Shown piece after piece: positions 1 to 12,021 of a stretch of 64,000 nt of DNA. The translations under genes were made by a program, and so were the position numbers. The notes beneath the pieces were generated by a model that made no database searches, was not told the origin of the DNA, and was given only the letters and a program-made list of their open reading frames with translations. Within the stretch, counting starts at the first letter, position 1. Each line of letters starts with the position of its first letter. Source of the DNA: Yponomeuta sedellus (lineage: Eukaryota; Arthropoda; Insecta; Lepidoptera; Yponomeutidae); contig OW203726.1 in assembly GCA_934045075.1 (NCBI GenBank), positions 23,375,488 through 23,439,487 of the forward strand, given 5' to 3'.

Positions 1-75
1 ATGGCCTGACCTTCCAGGCGATGCAGGAAGAGACCCGTGCCCCAGCAGTGGGGACATACAAGGGTTGATATCGAA
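1..75 (-). repeat. Dispersed repeat family A, fragment
   Basis: The segment carries the 'ccccagcagtggggacata' block and the adjoining gcaggaagagacccgtg block. Both recur at 1800-2035, 22030-22400, 31888-32110, 34085-34290 and 42520-42925. Here it lies in the reverse orientation relative to the 22030 copy and is cut by the window edge. It is a SINE-like lepidopteran interspersed repeat; I cannot assign a named family. Confidence 0.6.
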
Positions 76-137
76 GGAAGAAAAAAAACCATTATTTATT
101 AGGTTTTTCAACAGAACACGAATACAAAAGAAGTGTA

Positions 138-462
138 TAAAAACCTATTTAGAGGCTAAAAACTACGGGACTCGAACCCGCGACCTCTGGCTAACCGTAT
201 AAGCACTCTCCCAACTGAGCTAATGGGCAAGTGCCCGCATCAGCGAAATTTCGAACCTCTACAATATTCTCTGTATTATTTACAGGCAGCGGCATCTGGC
301 TGAGTAATTTGAATCACTTGCAGCCCGAGCATCTACTTGCTACTGCAGTTAGGTTTTAAATCGGAATGATATTGCTTTAAAAATCTATTTAGAGGCTAAA
401 AAGTGATGCAAATTACTGCAGCCAGATGTCGCTGCCTGTAAATAATACAGAGACAAACCAGC
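138..462 (-). repeat. tRNA-like dispersed unit, degraded, plus inverted half copy
   Basis: Bases 138-330 are a reverse-strand copy of the tRNA-like unit seen in tandem at 51165-52717. The B-box region (gactcgaacccgcg on the plus strand), the anticodon-arm region and the A-box region (actgagctaatgggc) are all visible. Bases 375-462 repeat outer parts of the unit in the opposite order. The anticodon arm has mutated, so this is an old copy. Confidence 0.7.
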
Positions 463-839
463 GCGTACGTACTCGCCGTTGCCGCTTCTATATAGCCTCC
501 AGCTGACAGCGCTCGTCAAAGTTTTCAAGTGCTTCAGTCATACTTCAATTTATCCAGACTTACTTCATGTGGTACAAGACGCAAGCGCTCGAGTCAAACT
601 GCTAGCCGAACTAACGCGCCAACTCAAGCTTCTCCACTCCGTCATTACCTTCAGTTGACTAATGCGCTTCTCGTAGCTTATCCAGGTAGTACCGTATTTA
701 CTTTAAGTTAGCTATCTAGTAGCGGAGTTACTTCATATAGTGTAGGACTCTGCATAGCCTCGGCCCACACTGCTTACCGAACTAACGCGCCATTTCGCGC
801 TTTCACCGCTCAGTCAACTCCTCCGCTAGAATAACGCGC

Positions 840-1170
840 TTGTAGAAGCTATCAGTTCTATACTTCAAGTTATCCAGCTAGTACCGTACTTGCTTTAAGT
901 TATCTAGCTAGTAGAAGACTTACTTTAAGTTATCCAGCTAGTACCGTACTTACTTTAAGTTATCTAGCTAGTAGAAGACTTACTTTAAGTTATCCAGCTA
1001 GTACCGTACTTACTTTAGGTTATCTAGCTAGTAGAGGACTTACTTGAAGTTATCTATCTAGTAGATGACTTACTATGCTTAATAGTTTAAAGTTATCCAG
1101 TTCGATCTGCATTACTTTAAATTATCCAGCTATTAGCGAACTTACTATTAGTTTATCTAGCTAGTAGAGG
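840..1170. repeat. Minisatellite with 60-bp period made of two alternating 30-bp halves
   Basis: Two alternating halves repeat here: one with 'ttatccagctagtaccgtac' and one with 'ttatctagctagtagaagac', each followed by tactttaag. The best copies lie at about 868-1060, and decayed copies reach about 1170. A related non-tandem block with the same words lies at 520-720. No coding content was recognised. Confidence 0.75.
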
Positions 1171-1799
1171 GCTAAAATCGAGCGAATCGAGCTAATATCG
1201 GACTTACGTTTATCGGACGGACGACTAATCGTTTCTAAAATAATATTGTAACTGTAATTTCCGTGTACAATAATATTCTATCTATCTATCTATCCCAGAA
1301 GAATTATATAAACTTGCCTGAAATGTGCTTCAAAAAATGTGTTGAGTACACTTTGTGCCAAAAGGGCTACCATAACATAAAGGTTTATTTAGATGACAAA
1401 GATGTCTGGAATTAAATCCAGTACAATGCATGAGTTCCATGTATTATTAATGATCTAGACTTTGAAATGGACACCTAGTTTGAATTGTAACGTTCATTAA
1501 GCCGCACTTTTTGCGCTGCTTTGAATAAAACATTTTCGTTTCCATTCATTTCTTACTTGAATTATCCGGCTAGCAGCGAACTTACTTCATATGATCCAGG
1601 ACTCCGCATAGCCAGCCGCTGGCGGTCGGCTCACACTGCTTGCCGAACCACCGAACCAGTTCGCGCCTCTGTCGCTCCGTCATAGCCTCCAGCTGACTGA
1701 TGCGCTCCTCATAGCTTTCTGGAAGGGAAATATAAGAAAAAATAAGGCCCCCTCAAAGTATGTTTTTTTTTTGATAACATTGTACATTTACATTCATCG

Positions 1800-2035
1800 T
1801 CATCAAACCATTATGTCCCCATCGAGGGGCACGGGTTTCTTCCCTGCGGAAGGTATAGGCCATACTCCACCACGGGGGCCAAGTCTAGAATGGTGGAGGC
1901 TTGCAAGACTAGTGGCTGATCTTGCTGTCAGAAGTTTTCAAGCCGCACTAAGGCCTCTGACTTGGCTTAACGACTGCCATCTATCGACGAGAGCCGGCAC
2001 CAACTACTTAGCAGAATATAAACTCTTGGGTGCAT
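1800..2035 (+). repeat. Dispersed repeat family A copy
   Basis: The copy begins near the 'ccccatcgaggggcacgg' block (a decayed form of the ccccactgctggggcacgg core). It continues through 'catactccaccacgggggcc' and 'cgactgccat', then ends near 'agccggcaccaacta'. It matches the order of blocks in the 22030 copy. It is non-coding. Confidence 0.65.
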
Positions 2036-2039
2036 GAAA

Positions 2040-2723
2040 GGATCCTCCTCGGACGCCTGGCGCAGCCTGGGCAACAATAAATAAGTCTTATGCTGATTGG
2101 CAAATCCTTTCCACTCGGCTTGGCATCGACACGCTAAGAAGAAAATGACTTTTATTTCTGATTGGTATTTCAAGTTCTGCGTTTCTTTTAATGTTACGTT
2201 GTATTATACGTAGGTGTGGACAGCCCGCTCGCATCAACGTAGCGTTTGACGTCATTCAACACAAAACTACAATGGGCATTGTCCTAAAATAAATTCCGTT
2301 ATACATTACTAATATTTTTGAACTGGTAACCTTGAACATACATAAAAGGTATGGCATACATAAAGGCATACATAAAACAATGCATTTTATTCATTTTAGA
2401 CATCATGTTTCATACAGACATTTACTGCTTAAGACCTACACAATCGATATCTAAATAGACATAGTGTAGGTTTTTTTTCAAAACAACCGGGTTCGATTCC
2501 CGAACGGAGTACAGATCTTTTTTAAAATGTATGAATGCAGTTTTTCTTTTTATTAAAATCGATGACATGGTTCCTCAGAACAGATCTTCGTATGTCTTAT
2601 AGTTTCAGACTTTCCCATACTGACCGATTTGAATGAGACACGCTGTATACTCAATCTAACACCTTATTACATGTCATATCTTATTTTGCTATTATATATT
2701 TTTTTTATATAAGTATACCTTAC
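2040..2723. other. Spindly intron 3 side, no gene seen
   Basis: The sequence is AT-rich with a short local duplication near 2345-2375 ('ggcatacataaa' repeated) and a B-box-like fragment near 2485. I find no exon that would continue Spindly after its donor at 2723, so the rest of that gene probably lies left of the window or in an exon too short to recognise. Confidence 0.4.
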
Positions 2724-5700
2724 CAATGAGTTCTCTGTCATAATGCGCCGCGGCTCCAAGTTGCTGCTCCCAAATTGTTTGTTTCTCGTGAAGAAGTGTG
2801 TCGACCTCCACCTGCTTATTAGCCAGTTCTCGGCGTAGCTAAAATTAAGAAAAATAAATATTTTTAAATATCTCATCATAATAATTCTAATGCTGGCGCC
2901 TCACTTTTGCACTCCTATTTAAATTTTTGGAAAATACTAACCATCCATTGCCGGATTTTCCGAATCTTTAGCGTTGGTCGTGAAAAACCTTCAGGCTATT
3001 TATTATAAATCGCAAGTGAAGCGCATACGCCATAGTAATAGAAAACCGTGTAACCGGCGCTAAAAACTGACCACATCTTTAGTCTCAGGACCCCACCCAA
3101 CTCATAATAAATAGTCTGAAAACAAAAAGAAAGAAGAAATGGTGAAGATTGATTTTGGAACGTACCCGCTAGGAAATCTTTTTCTATTGATTTTGAAACG
3201 CAACAAAGCTGAACTGTCACTTGCATTACATGTCAAACTGGACTAGAACAAAACAAAAGTGTCGCGCTGAATCGGCGAAGTCGCCTCTTACGGACGATAA
3301 AATTGTTGCTCAGGTAAATATTTTCGCCAATCAGTTACTGCATAAAAAGCGAATATAAGGAAACAGTTGGTTATTTTGTTATATTGAAATGAATATTAGG
3401 GATTCTATGACAGAAATGTTAGAAACATTCGATGGATAGTGGACACGGACAAGTGCGACAAAATGGTGGCAACTAAATTGCTCGGGTCGCGTCAACATCG
3501 CAGCCACTTTTGGTATTCGTGCAAGAGTTGCAATATCTAGGATTATTTTCCAAGTTACGTGCAACGCAGAATTCCATTGCGTGTGTAGTAACACACCTGG
3601 GATAGGCCTAGACCATTCTGGGGTGGGCAGAGCTCACAGCTCCCTTATATTTAAGCAAATGAACAGTTGTAGGAAGTTCATAGAAGTTACTAGGTATCTT
3701 TGTACATTTTCTTACAAACCATATTTGAAATTAAAATGGTCATGTAGACAGATAGAATAGTTAGATTTAATAAATAAATTACTTGAATAAGTCTTTATTG
3801 AACACCATTATTTTACAGAGCATTTTCTAGACAAGCTCAGTGAATAGGTTTGGAGATCAAAGAATAATTTATAGGTAGCAAGAATAATTTATTCACCGTC
3901 TTCTATGAGATACCAGTGATGGATTTTATAATCTATATTTTAGGTTGAGCAGATTATATCTTTCACCTGTGGTTAATCTACTTAATTCATGTATTTTTAT
4001 TAGTTTTCATAAATATAATAAGTTGTTTTAATAAAATAAAGAAAAACGTAACCGGTTTTTATGTTCACATCATTAATAGAGACATGAAAAGACTTTTAGT
4101 CTAACATATCATATATTTGTGAATCTGTGGCATTATAATATTAATAAAAACCCTATATTATAGGTACATCCTCCAATCCACAAATTTAATTGGCAAAGCA
4201 TTTACTGCATACTTGTAGAATGTAGCTTCTGACATATTATAACTGGCATAAAATTCTATTCTAGGAATATCTTCGAAGACTGGTTTGAAAATGTCTTGGG
4301 AGTACAGAGATACCTTAGATCTCATACAAATGTACAAAGAGTGTCCAGAACTATGGGACACAGAACATGAAGACTATTACAACAATGGATTAGCAGAAAA
4401 AATATACCGTAAAATGGCCAATCAGTTCAAAAAGACTCTTGGTAGCGTAAGAAGAAAGATCAAATCATTAAGGGGCATGTATCACAGGCAGCACAAAAAG
4501 ATAAGGGAAGGCAAAGCTAAGAATATTTGGTTTGGTTATAAACCTTTATCGTTCTTGGAAAGGATTTACGATAAGAAATTATATTCAAATGAGGAGGAAG
4601 CGGAGGTATGTGGTAATATCAGTATTTTTTATTACTACAAGTATTTAAAATTCTTTTAATAACTTTAGCCTCTAAATAGGTGTTTAAAATTCTCATCTGA
4701 AGTAAAAAACTCAGAGCAGTCCTTGGTAATTTAGCTATTTCTGTTTCTAACATTATTGTGTTCAGAATATCATAGAAAGCCTAGTAGCAGGGCTAGGCAG
4801 AACCAAATAGCTCAGCTGATTAGAGCGGCGACACTATGAACAAAAATCCCTTTTTTATTATTATCAAATTTGGCACAAAGGCGTACTTAATGCTAAGCTA
4901 ATGTACTCATTCTTCTTCCATTTTTAAATGAAATACTAGAAACTAGAAATTAAATAGTACATTTTTTTAGGAGGACGATGAGAGGGATGAAGAAGACGCG
5001 ACGAACTCGCACGACGAAAGCAATCTCGATGAAAATTGCGCGGATGAATCTGATGATGACGTCACAAACTCGTCAGAAATTATGTGGACACGCGATGACG
5101 TCACGAAATTGATAGAAATGTACAAAGACGCCCCCATACTATGGGACACAGACCACCCTAACTATCACCATAAGCAAATGCGGTTAAAAGTAATGAAACT
5201 AATTGCTGAAAACTTTAACACATCTATACCTGAAGTAAAGAACAAGATCAAGAACATCAGAACAATGTTTCTAAACATGCACAAAAAAGTGAAAAACATG
5301 ATTGAGGAAAAAGGCAACTGCTATGGGAAAGTGTGGTATGGGTATAAGTTGATGGGGTTTCTAGTGAAGGAAGGTCTACCAAATTTACCAAATATAGACG
5401 AAGAGCCTAGTCCCACTGAAGACCCATCCTGGAGAACCGATATTAACAATCATGGCTGTCCAGATGCCAAAACGCATTGGGATCAACGAGACTTTCTGCA
5501 GCTAATAAAGTTATATGAAAAACAAAGACTTTTATGGGATCCAAATGATGAAAATTATAATCATAAATTTGAAAGGGTCCAATCTTTGCGAAGTTTATCA
5601 AATATTCTGAATAAACCACAGCATGAAGTGGAAAGCAAGATCAGGAACTTGCGAGCACAGTTTTTCAAGAATCACAAGAGAGTTCAGGAAAACATTGCAA

Positions 5701-8700
5701 CTAACGGAAAACCTCCGAGCGCCGTCTGGTTTGGTTACAAGCCTATGCTGTATTTAGCCTTTTTGGCCGATAAAACGCGAGATAATAAGGAGAAACAGGT
5801 TGTTGTTAAAAAGGTAACTTCCTACTGGGTTTAGTTTTACTCATAGAGTAGAATTTCCCCTAATAATACTTGTAATGCTCTGCTATGAAAACCTCACACT
5901 TGGCCCGCATAATCACATGTTAAGCGAGTTTGCTCTTAACCTCACCAAATTTCCAAATGTGATGCTATGATAGAGCAAAAATACGAAAACACCGTAATCA
6001 TCGGATTTTCGAGTTAGTCAAACCTCACATTTTCGTACTTAGCCTAATAGTTTGGCTACTGTACATAGCTTGAACGATGCTCAATACCAGGGTTTCCCGA
6101 ACGGTGTTTTCCTTCACCGGTAGCAAGTGGTATTGCTACTACAACTTCATAAACATGAACAACTTGGGAAAAAAACGTCATTGGTACATGCTGGAATTTG
6201 AACCTACGACCTCCTGAATATGCCATTGTTCTGCCGATGAACGGAACAGACGAAGCCACCACCGCTCTCTTGCTTGCCCATCTCAATTTAGATTTTGAAT
6301 TATTGTAAAAGAATGAGTATACTTTTGATAAATGTGGAAAACATAACATATTTTTCAATAATATTTTAAGGCCGACTTGCAACAACAGTATCTGACAGCA
6401 CTACCCATCTATTATTTTATTCAGGGGTAAGCTCTATCTAGTGAATGAGCCAGAAACCTCTCACCACAACATTCTCAGAACTATCCAACGTAACGATTAT
6501 CCCCGGATAACCACTTTTCTATTTACTAAGTTATCCAGAGATTTGGGGCCAGTCGAATCATTAATATTTGTTTTTCATTTTCAGGAGAATTATTTTTATG
6601 ACGACGACAACGACAGCCATGTATCAACGAACTCCAACGAAATGCTAGAAACATCTATCAAATGTGAGAAGAAAAAACGTAAATACAGCGAGAGCGACGA
6701 TAGTGACGATCCTCTAGAATTTGTTAAAAAGAAAAGTAAAAAGGCTAAAGATTGTGTCTCAAAGGGCAATATAGATAGAACAAAAACTGATGATGAAATA
6801 GCAGTATTTGGTCAATTCATAACACAGGAACTTAGGAAATTAAAAAATGCATACTCATTGATGTTTGCCAAAAAACAGATAAGTGAAATTGTGTTTCAAG
6901 CTCAAATAAATGAAGCTTCCGTCAGTAGTGATCAGCAGTAAATTTACCGTAGGTATCATCGTTGATAGCGCAAAATGTCACATGCCAAAAAAAATATTTT
7001 CGTTTTTACATCAATACATATTATGAAAAATTAGAAAGTTATCATATTTCATAATAAAATACCTAATCAAACTGAAGTTTTAAAGTTGTACACTCACATT
7101 CAGAGCTTTCTTTCAATAGATGAAATAGGTAGGATAGGAGGTTGGTAGGAAGACCACCGACACGATGGTCAGACAACATCATGAGGGTTGCGGGTCAGAG
7201 ATGGATCAGGTTAGCACGGGACCGTGAGGAATAGCGCAATAAAAAGGAGGCCTATGCCCAGCAGTGGGCTGATTATATAAGTAGATAGATAGATGAAAAA
7301 ATTAAAATCATGTTTTTTGACATAACATGTTGCCATCCTCCACCAACCTGAACTTGGCCTTCGTGGTGGAGTATGGCCTAACCTTCTTGCAATGCATGAA
7401 GATATCTGTGCCTTGTCGTGACGACGTGCATGGGTTTATATTGTAACATTTTACAATATCAATGACGATATGGCAAACTATCTTGTATCTTCAATTATCG
7501 CTAAATTCTGATAAGGTTGAAGAAACAAATGGCTTGCCATGGAGGAGGACTATGTCCAACCGTGGACAAGTATGGGCTGGTTGATCAATCATTTGATTGT
7601 TTGTTAACTTGTGTACTGTATAGCTAACCAAATTAAGCACTTAGTTGTCTGCTATACACATGTCTACTAAACCTAAATTGAAATTGCGTGTTTTTTGTTG
7701 TTGTTAAAAACTGCTTTTGCCACATTTATGTAGTTGTCTTTTTCTAGACTATGAGCATAGTGATGTCTATGGTGACATGCAAAGTATTAATTTTAAATAA
7801 TTTTACAAAACACGCTAACGGTGAAGGAAAACATCGTGAGGAAAACCGCGGCTTGGTTGGCTCCACATGTATTGACTAGTCTTTCCTGTGGGCTAGGCCG
7901 ACTAAGCTGTCAGGATGGTATAGTTGCTGGGCAAGCCTAAACCATCTATAAAACCATGTCCCAGGCACTACAGTGTCGGAGTGGTCCCTTCAACCATCTA
8001 GTGTGAGTGAGGATACCACTGGACGCTGTATAAATCATCTCATTAAGTAAATGCAAAAAGGTTAAATTATTATTATTATTACCTAACTATAGGGTAAAAA
8101 AAAAAACTATAGGGTGGCAGACCCGTTGGGGGCCCCCAGTCCGTGAGGCCCTGAGCTTTGATATAACCTGACATTTTTAACAAAATTTTGCAAAAATTAT
8201 GTATTATTTATACAAATACTTACAGTAACACCCTATACTACAACTTAAGACCATATATAAATGAAAATATATTATTAACATTTCAAAAAAAGGAATCAAT
8301 CAATTTTAGAATGCATCCATTGGTTAAATAAACCAATATTTTTAGTGGGGGGCCTAACATCCCATTGAGGCCACAGGCCTCAGATGGTACGCTGATATGC
8401 CACTGGTGGTTTTCCAATCTTCAGTTAAATCTAGCTGTTTCAAATCCTCGCCCAGTATTAATTTGTAGCCAACTATGTAGTTCAAGTAACTTTATTGTTG
8501 ATTTTTGGGCTTTGCAATTGGAATAAAACATAAGTTTCTTTACTTTCAACAGCATATCAACCTTTGGCAAGTAATTATATCATGCCACACTGGTTCCGCA
8601 AACTATATATTTTTATTTGTTGAGTTTTGCTCCAAGGCATAACATATACATTTAAAAGTACTGCACAAAAATGGACTTTATATAAGGATTGTACATATTT

Positions 8701-11091
8701 TTATTGCCTTACAGGTATTCTATGTTGTTAAAATGCAAGATAGTATGATCTGTTTGGATGTGTAAATACAAGTTGACCTAGTAGACTTACCTTGGAATTT
8801 GTTTGTTTCATTTGTATCAGAGTCTTGGCCATTTCCTGTCTCTTGTCTTCAACTTCAGCAAATAGGGAGTTCCCTTTAGCAGCTGTGAAACAAATGTCCA
8901 ATTCATTACTCAATAATTTATTGCATTCCACAAGTATAAGCAGATGATATTGATGATGATATTAGTACTTGATTAGTAATATTTTTTGGTGTAAAGACAA
9001 ACATAAAAATTTTACTGATTGATATATATAATTGTGATTCTGTAATAGGTATTGTTCATATGAGCATAGTGACTTTTAGTCAGTCACTAAGTCTAAGTAG
9101 TCCCCAATAGTTTTTAGTCAGTGATTGGTTGATACCCAAATAGTTTCCATTGTTAATTTTAACGGTGAAAATTACACAATGCAACTGATTTAAATCTGGA
9201 ATCTATTTAATGGCTAAAGAGATATCAAATAAGATAGAATATTCTTTAGTGTACACTGAAATTACATAAAAATGTAGAACAATTGACGGCCTTATTACTA
9301 TAAGCCTCCTTTCAGTCAATTGAATTAGCAAACAATGCACCAAACATCCTGTATTAGTAAATTTCTGCTGAGAATAAATTTCAGTGCGATTGAAGATTGC
9401 TTTTAGTGAGTTTTAACCCTTCTAGCGCCACGCGCGCTCGGAAAAAAGAAAGTTCAAAGGTACCGCATAGTGCAGGGTCATTTCGCACCGCCATTTTTTT
9501 GCATCTTTTTTGTGAACACAGTTCCGCATTTCTCAAATTAGAGAAAGTACTACGTAATTATTCAATAAGTGTTATATATCACTACAATCTGCATAAAATT
9601 CCCTATCCGGTTATTATACTTGTAATGCTAATAAAATTATCAATAAACTTACATGATATTCAAATGACGAGATGAATTTCACTATCCACGCCATTTTGAC
9701 ACTACTTTGAACTTTGTCTCACTATTTTCACTAATTACTCATTCACTAGCACTGAACTAACACTTATAATATGATCTGCATATTATCTATTACTGTTTAC
9801 ACAATTTTCATACTCTAATTCACCAAAATAAAGCTATAAATGAATAATTACCAGGAAGAGGTAAAATGACACTGACCGCCCATACAAGCGGCACAATCCG
9901 GGCTAAAAGTTCGAGGCTTTTTTCACTTTCTTTTCCATCAAATACAACGAAACTATTATTTGAATCATAATCTACACACTTTTCCCAGTAATTTGATATA
10001 TAACACATGAACAAATACGCAGCGTTGCCTTCTCTAAATAACTTATAAAACTTTAGCGAGCGGAGCAACTCACGACGAAAACGCAAAATGGCGTCTGACC
10101 TAGCAAGCTCATGTGGTTTCGATGATAATTCAATTTTTTTCCACGTCACGTCATTTGATTGGTTGGCGAAAGTAATCCTTACTAACCATTGGCCAATAAA
10201 ACAACAGATATTGTCCATAGAGAATGCACAGAGCATAGATAAAAAGAGTCCAATCTGAGCGTTGCATAGTGTACATACGTCTGTACACTAAGCGCTTGGG
10301 GGATGCGCGCGGCCGGGCTGATTAGTGTACAGACGTATGTACACTAAACGCGAGAAGGGTTAAGTTCAGGGTGGATTAAATAACTTAGACCTACCATGGG
10401 GTTGCTCTTCCTGCATGTTGGTACACTGGTGCAGCATAGCCTTGACCTCTGCTAGCTCTGCCAGCGCTACAGCCTCCCTCTCATTTGCTGCATTAACTTC
10501 TTCCCGCCTAAATTCTGCACTTTCCTTCATTTGCTGCATCTCTTCTGTGAGTGTTGCAGCACGCATTTGCCATGAGCTCGTCTCCTGTCGACAAACATCT
10601 AGTGCTAGCTTCATTTCCTCAGTCTCAGTAAGCGCTGCATGAAGCGATGAACGCAACTCGTCGAGCTCAACCGTGTTGTTGCGCTCGGGACTTTCACGCG
10701 ACTGTTTCAGTGAAGTTTCTTCTTTCAGACGCTTGTTTTCAGCCTGCAAGTGCATTAGTTCGCTAGAGTGGGTCTCCTGTATCGCCCTGTTCTCTTCACG
10801 AAGCGCCGAGATCTCTTCTTGTAAGGTTGTGATGCGAAAGTTCAACTCGGTGCGTCTTTTCTGTTCCTCCGCTTGATGGCTCTCCAACTCCACCGTCAGG
10901 TGACTCTGCACGTCTAAAGCCGTCTGGTAGCTTCGTCTAACATCATGGAGCTCTTGTTTAGTGGATTCAAAACATGTGGAAAGATTTTCGTATTGTTTTT
11001 TTAGTAGATAGTGCCGTTCGGTAAGTTCGCCGTTTGTAATGTCTTCCATTTCGGTGACGTTAGTTTTGTTGCTGATGGTGGAGTAATCCAT
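2724..11091 (-). CDS. Spindly: Spindly, kinetochore dynein-dynactin adaptor (5' exons; 3' end missing)
   Basis: Spindly recruits dynein-dynactin to kinetochores and silences the spindle checkpoint. Three exons join in frame on the minus strand: 11091-10395 (ATG at 11091-11089, 232 codons plus one base), 8882-8791 and 2838-2724. Each has GT-AG borders (gtaggt, gtaagt and gtaagg donors). Exon 1 is almost entirely coiled coil rich in E, Q, K and L. Across the exon 1/2 junction, at about residues 233-246, lies KGNSLFAEVEDKR, the Spindly motif nearly identical to that of human SPDL1; it contacts the pointed-end complex of dynactin. Exon 3 continues the coiled coil. A canonical CC1 box (AAxxG) before the motif is not obvious in exon 1. 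Intron 1 holds a piggyBac-like element and intron 2 (about 6 kb) holds a complete opposite-strand gene. The coding sequence ends with an open splice donor at 2723, so it is partial. Confidence 0.88.
4291..6941 (+). CDS. Triple-MADF, BESS-motif DNA-binding protein
   Basis: This is a putative sequence-specific transcription regulator of the insect MADF-BESS class (Adf-1/Dip3/Stwl type). Exons 4291-4605, 4971-5813 and 6585-6941 all join in phase 0 and give about 504 residues. MADF domains lie at about residues 6-95, 145-240 and 274-371. Each has the typical opening (D.. .LI.MYK, then LWD), a central helix with K.KI..(I/L)R, and a closing (V)W(F/Y)GYK block followed by a hydrophobic helix. An acidic linker (residues 106-140) separates the first two. 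The C-terminus has a basic stretch (KKKRK, KKKSKKAK) and a BESS-like motif at about 455-492 (FGQFITQEL ... FAKKQISEIVFQAQ) for protein-protein contacts. Three MADF domains in one protein is uncommon. The gene lies inside a Spindly intron on the opposite strand. I chose ATG 4291 because an upstream in-frame start would use TTG. Confidence 0.85.
6070..6260 (-). repeat. Dispersed SINE-like repeat family B, in MADF-BESS intron 2
   Basis: The segment contains 'cggtgttttccttcaccg' and, further on, 'gaatttgaacctacgacctc' (a B-box-like block). The order of blocks matches the copy at 57450-57595 and, in reverse, parts of 7815-7860 and 35510-35670. It is a tRNA-derived SINE type common in Lepidoptera. 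Confidence 0.55.
7053..7058 (+). promoter_or_regulatory. Poly(A) signal AATAAA
   Basis: This is the first AATAAA after the MADF-BESS stop codon, about 112 bases downstream. It gives a plausible 3' end to that transcript. Confidence 0.5.
7134..7310 (+). pseudogene. RTE-clade LINE 3' fragment
   Basis: Translation gives a decayed RTE C-terminus: GRPPTRWSDN, then RVAGQRWIRLARDRE, a stop, and EAYAQQWAD. It is followed by the non-coding tail and a (tagatagatagatg) microsatellite end. The plus-strand DNA carries the hallmark 'aggcctatgcccagcagtgg'. It is a 5'-truncated dead copy in the Spindly intron. Confidence 0.75.
7335..7600 (-). repeat. Family A fragment followed by RTE-like tail remnant
   Basis: Bases 7335-7445 show 'cctccaccaacctgaacttgg' in part, then 'gtggagtatggcct' and a decayed gtgcc block, matching family A in reverse. 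Bases 7540-7580 have 'gaggactatgtccaaccgtgg', a decayed RTE tail. Confidence 0.5.
7815..8060 (+). repeat. Dispersed repeat family C
   Basis: It shares long blocks with 56499-56695: 'gtctttcctgtgg', 'taggccgactaagctgtc', 'cccaggcactacag' (variant), 'catctagtgtgagtga' and 'ccactggacgctgtataaat'. It begins with the 'ggtgaaggaaaacatcgtga' block of family B, so B and C may be parts of one longer SINE. Confidence 0.65.
9417..10359. mobile_element. piggyBac-like non-autonomous element, TTAA target site
   Basis: The element is bounded by TTAA at 9413-9416 and 10360-10363. The termini are inverted: CCCTTCTAGCG at the left and the complement of CGCGAGAAGGG at the right. Near the right end a 24-bp sequence (10267-10290) is repeated as its exact reverse complement at 10323-10346, like the subterminal repeats of piggyBac. 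The roughly 943-bp body has no recognisable transposase; a minus-strand open frame at 9820-10236 has no motif I know. It sits in Spindly intron 1. Confidence 0.7.
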
Positions 11092-11348
11092 TACGAGAGC
11101 ACTTCGTCGCTAACTGATTGGGTACAACAAAACTTCAATCGAAGAAATCTAAAATTCAAGCAAAAACTATTCAAAACACCAACGGACGGGCGGATGTCAC
11201 AGATTATAAAGCAAGTAGGTAGGTACCTATAAATATAAACATTCGTGGTGGTGCCGGCCACAGAACAATTAAACCAAGGCCGGCTGCCGTGCACTATAAT
11301 GTACGGCCTGATTGTGTATACCCAATAATGCACATCCTGATTATTAAT

Positions 11349-12021
11349 GACCACGGGACACCAATTATTAGTGTGCGCATTATTGCCCGTACGTTATTAG
11401 GTTGTGCAATATCTGAACGGACCAATAACGCACGCACGAATTTGTACTCAATAATTGCATCAGTGCCCCGTTCACATATGGTTAACGCGTGTTACTGGAC
11501 AAGTATCAGCATTGCAACGTATGAAAATGTTGAACGAACGTTGAACTAGAGCGTAGTTTTGCCAGAGAAATCTAGAAAAAGTCCGAAAATGAGCCTCTAT
11601 TACCTGTGGACTGTTTCTTAGAACTACAGTTCAAGATTTATTCATCGTGGTCATCATTTCATCAATGACAATTCGAAAGAACAAAATTCATATTTTAAAA
11701 TATGGTGGTTTTGTTTACAAATTTATTCCAATACAATCGAACTGTCAAATTTTTTAATGCGATCTAATAGCTTTGACGACCTCACGACATTTCTGCCGGG
11801 CTGGCAGTAGGTGGCCATGAACAGGGAGGAGTGGAAGATAAAAGGGGAGGCCTTTGCCCAGCAGTGGGATACAGTCGAGACTAATTAAAAAAAAATAGCT
11901 TTTAAATAAAAAAGACAGGTAAATCACTACAAAAATACTACTTCTCATTATTGGCAGTACATTATTAGGCATGCGATATCGGGGTGTGCGTTATTTGGAT
12001 GTGCGTTATTGCTTCCCGTGG
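11349..12021. mobile_element. Candidate TIR element with CCACGGGA ends
   Basis: CCACGGGACA at 11351 and the complement TTCCCGTGG ending at about 12019 are inverted. Both flanks also carry short 'attattagg' and 'gtgcgttatt' words in mirrored order. The interior contains an RTE tail (about 11825-11880, 'gaggcctttgcccagcagtg'). No clear target duplication was found, so the boundaries are tentative. Confidence 0.4.

Noticed and set aside
9820..10236. 138-codon minus-strand open frame as piggyBac transposase
   Set aside because: No piggyBac catalytic motif or cysteine-rich tail is visible, and it is too short.
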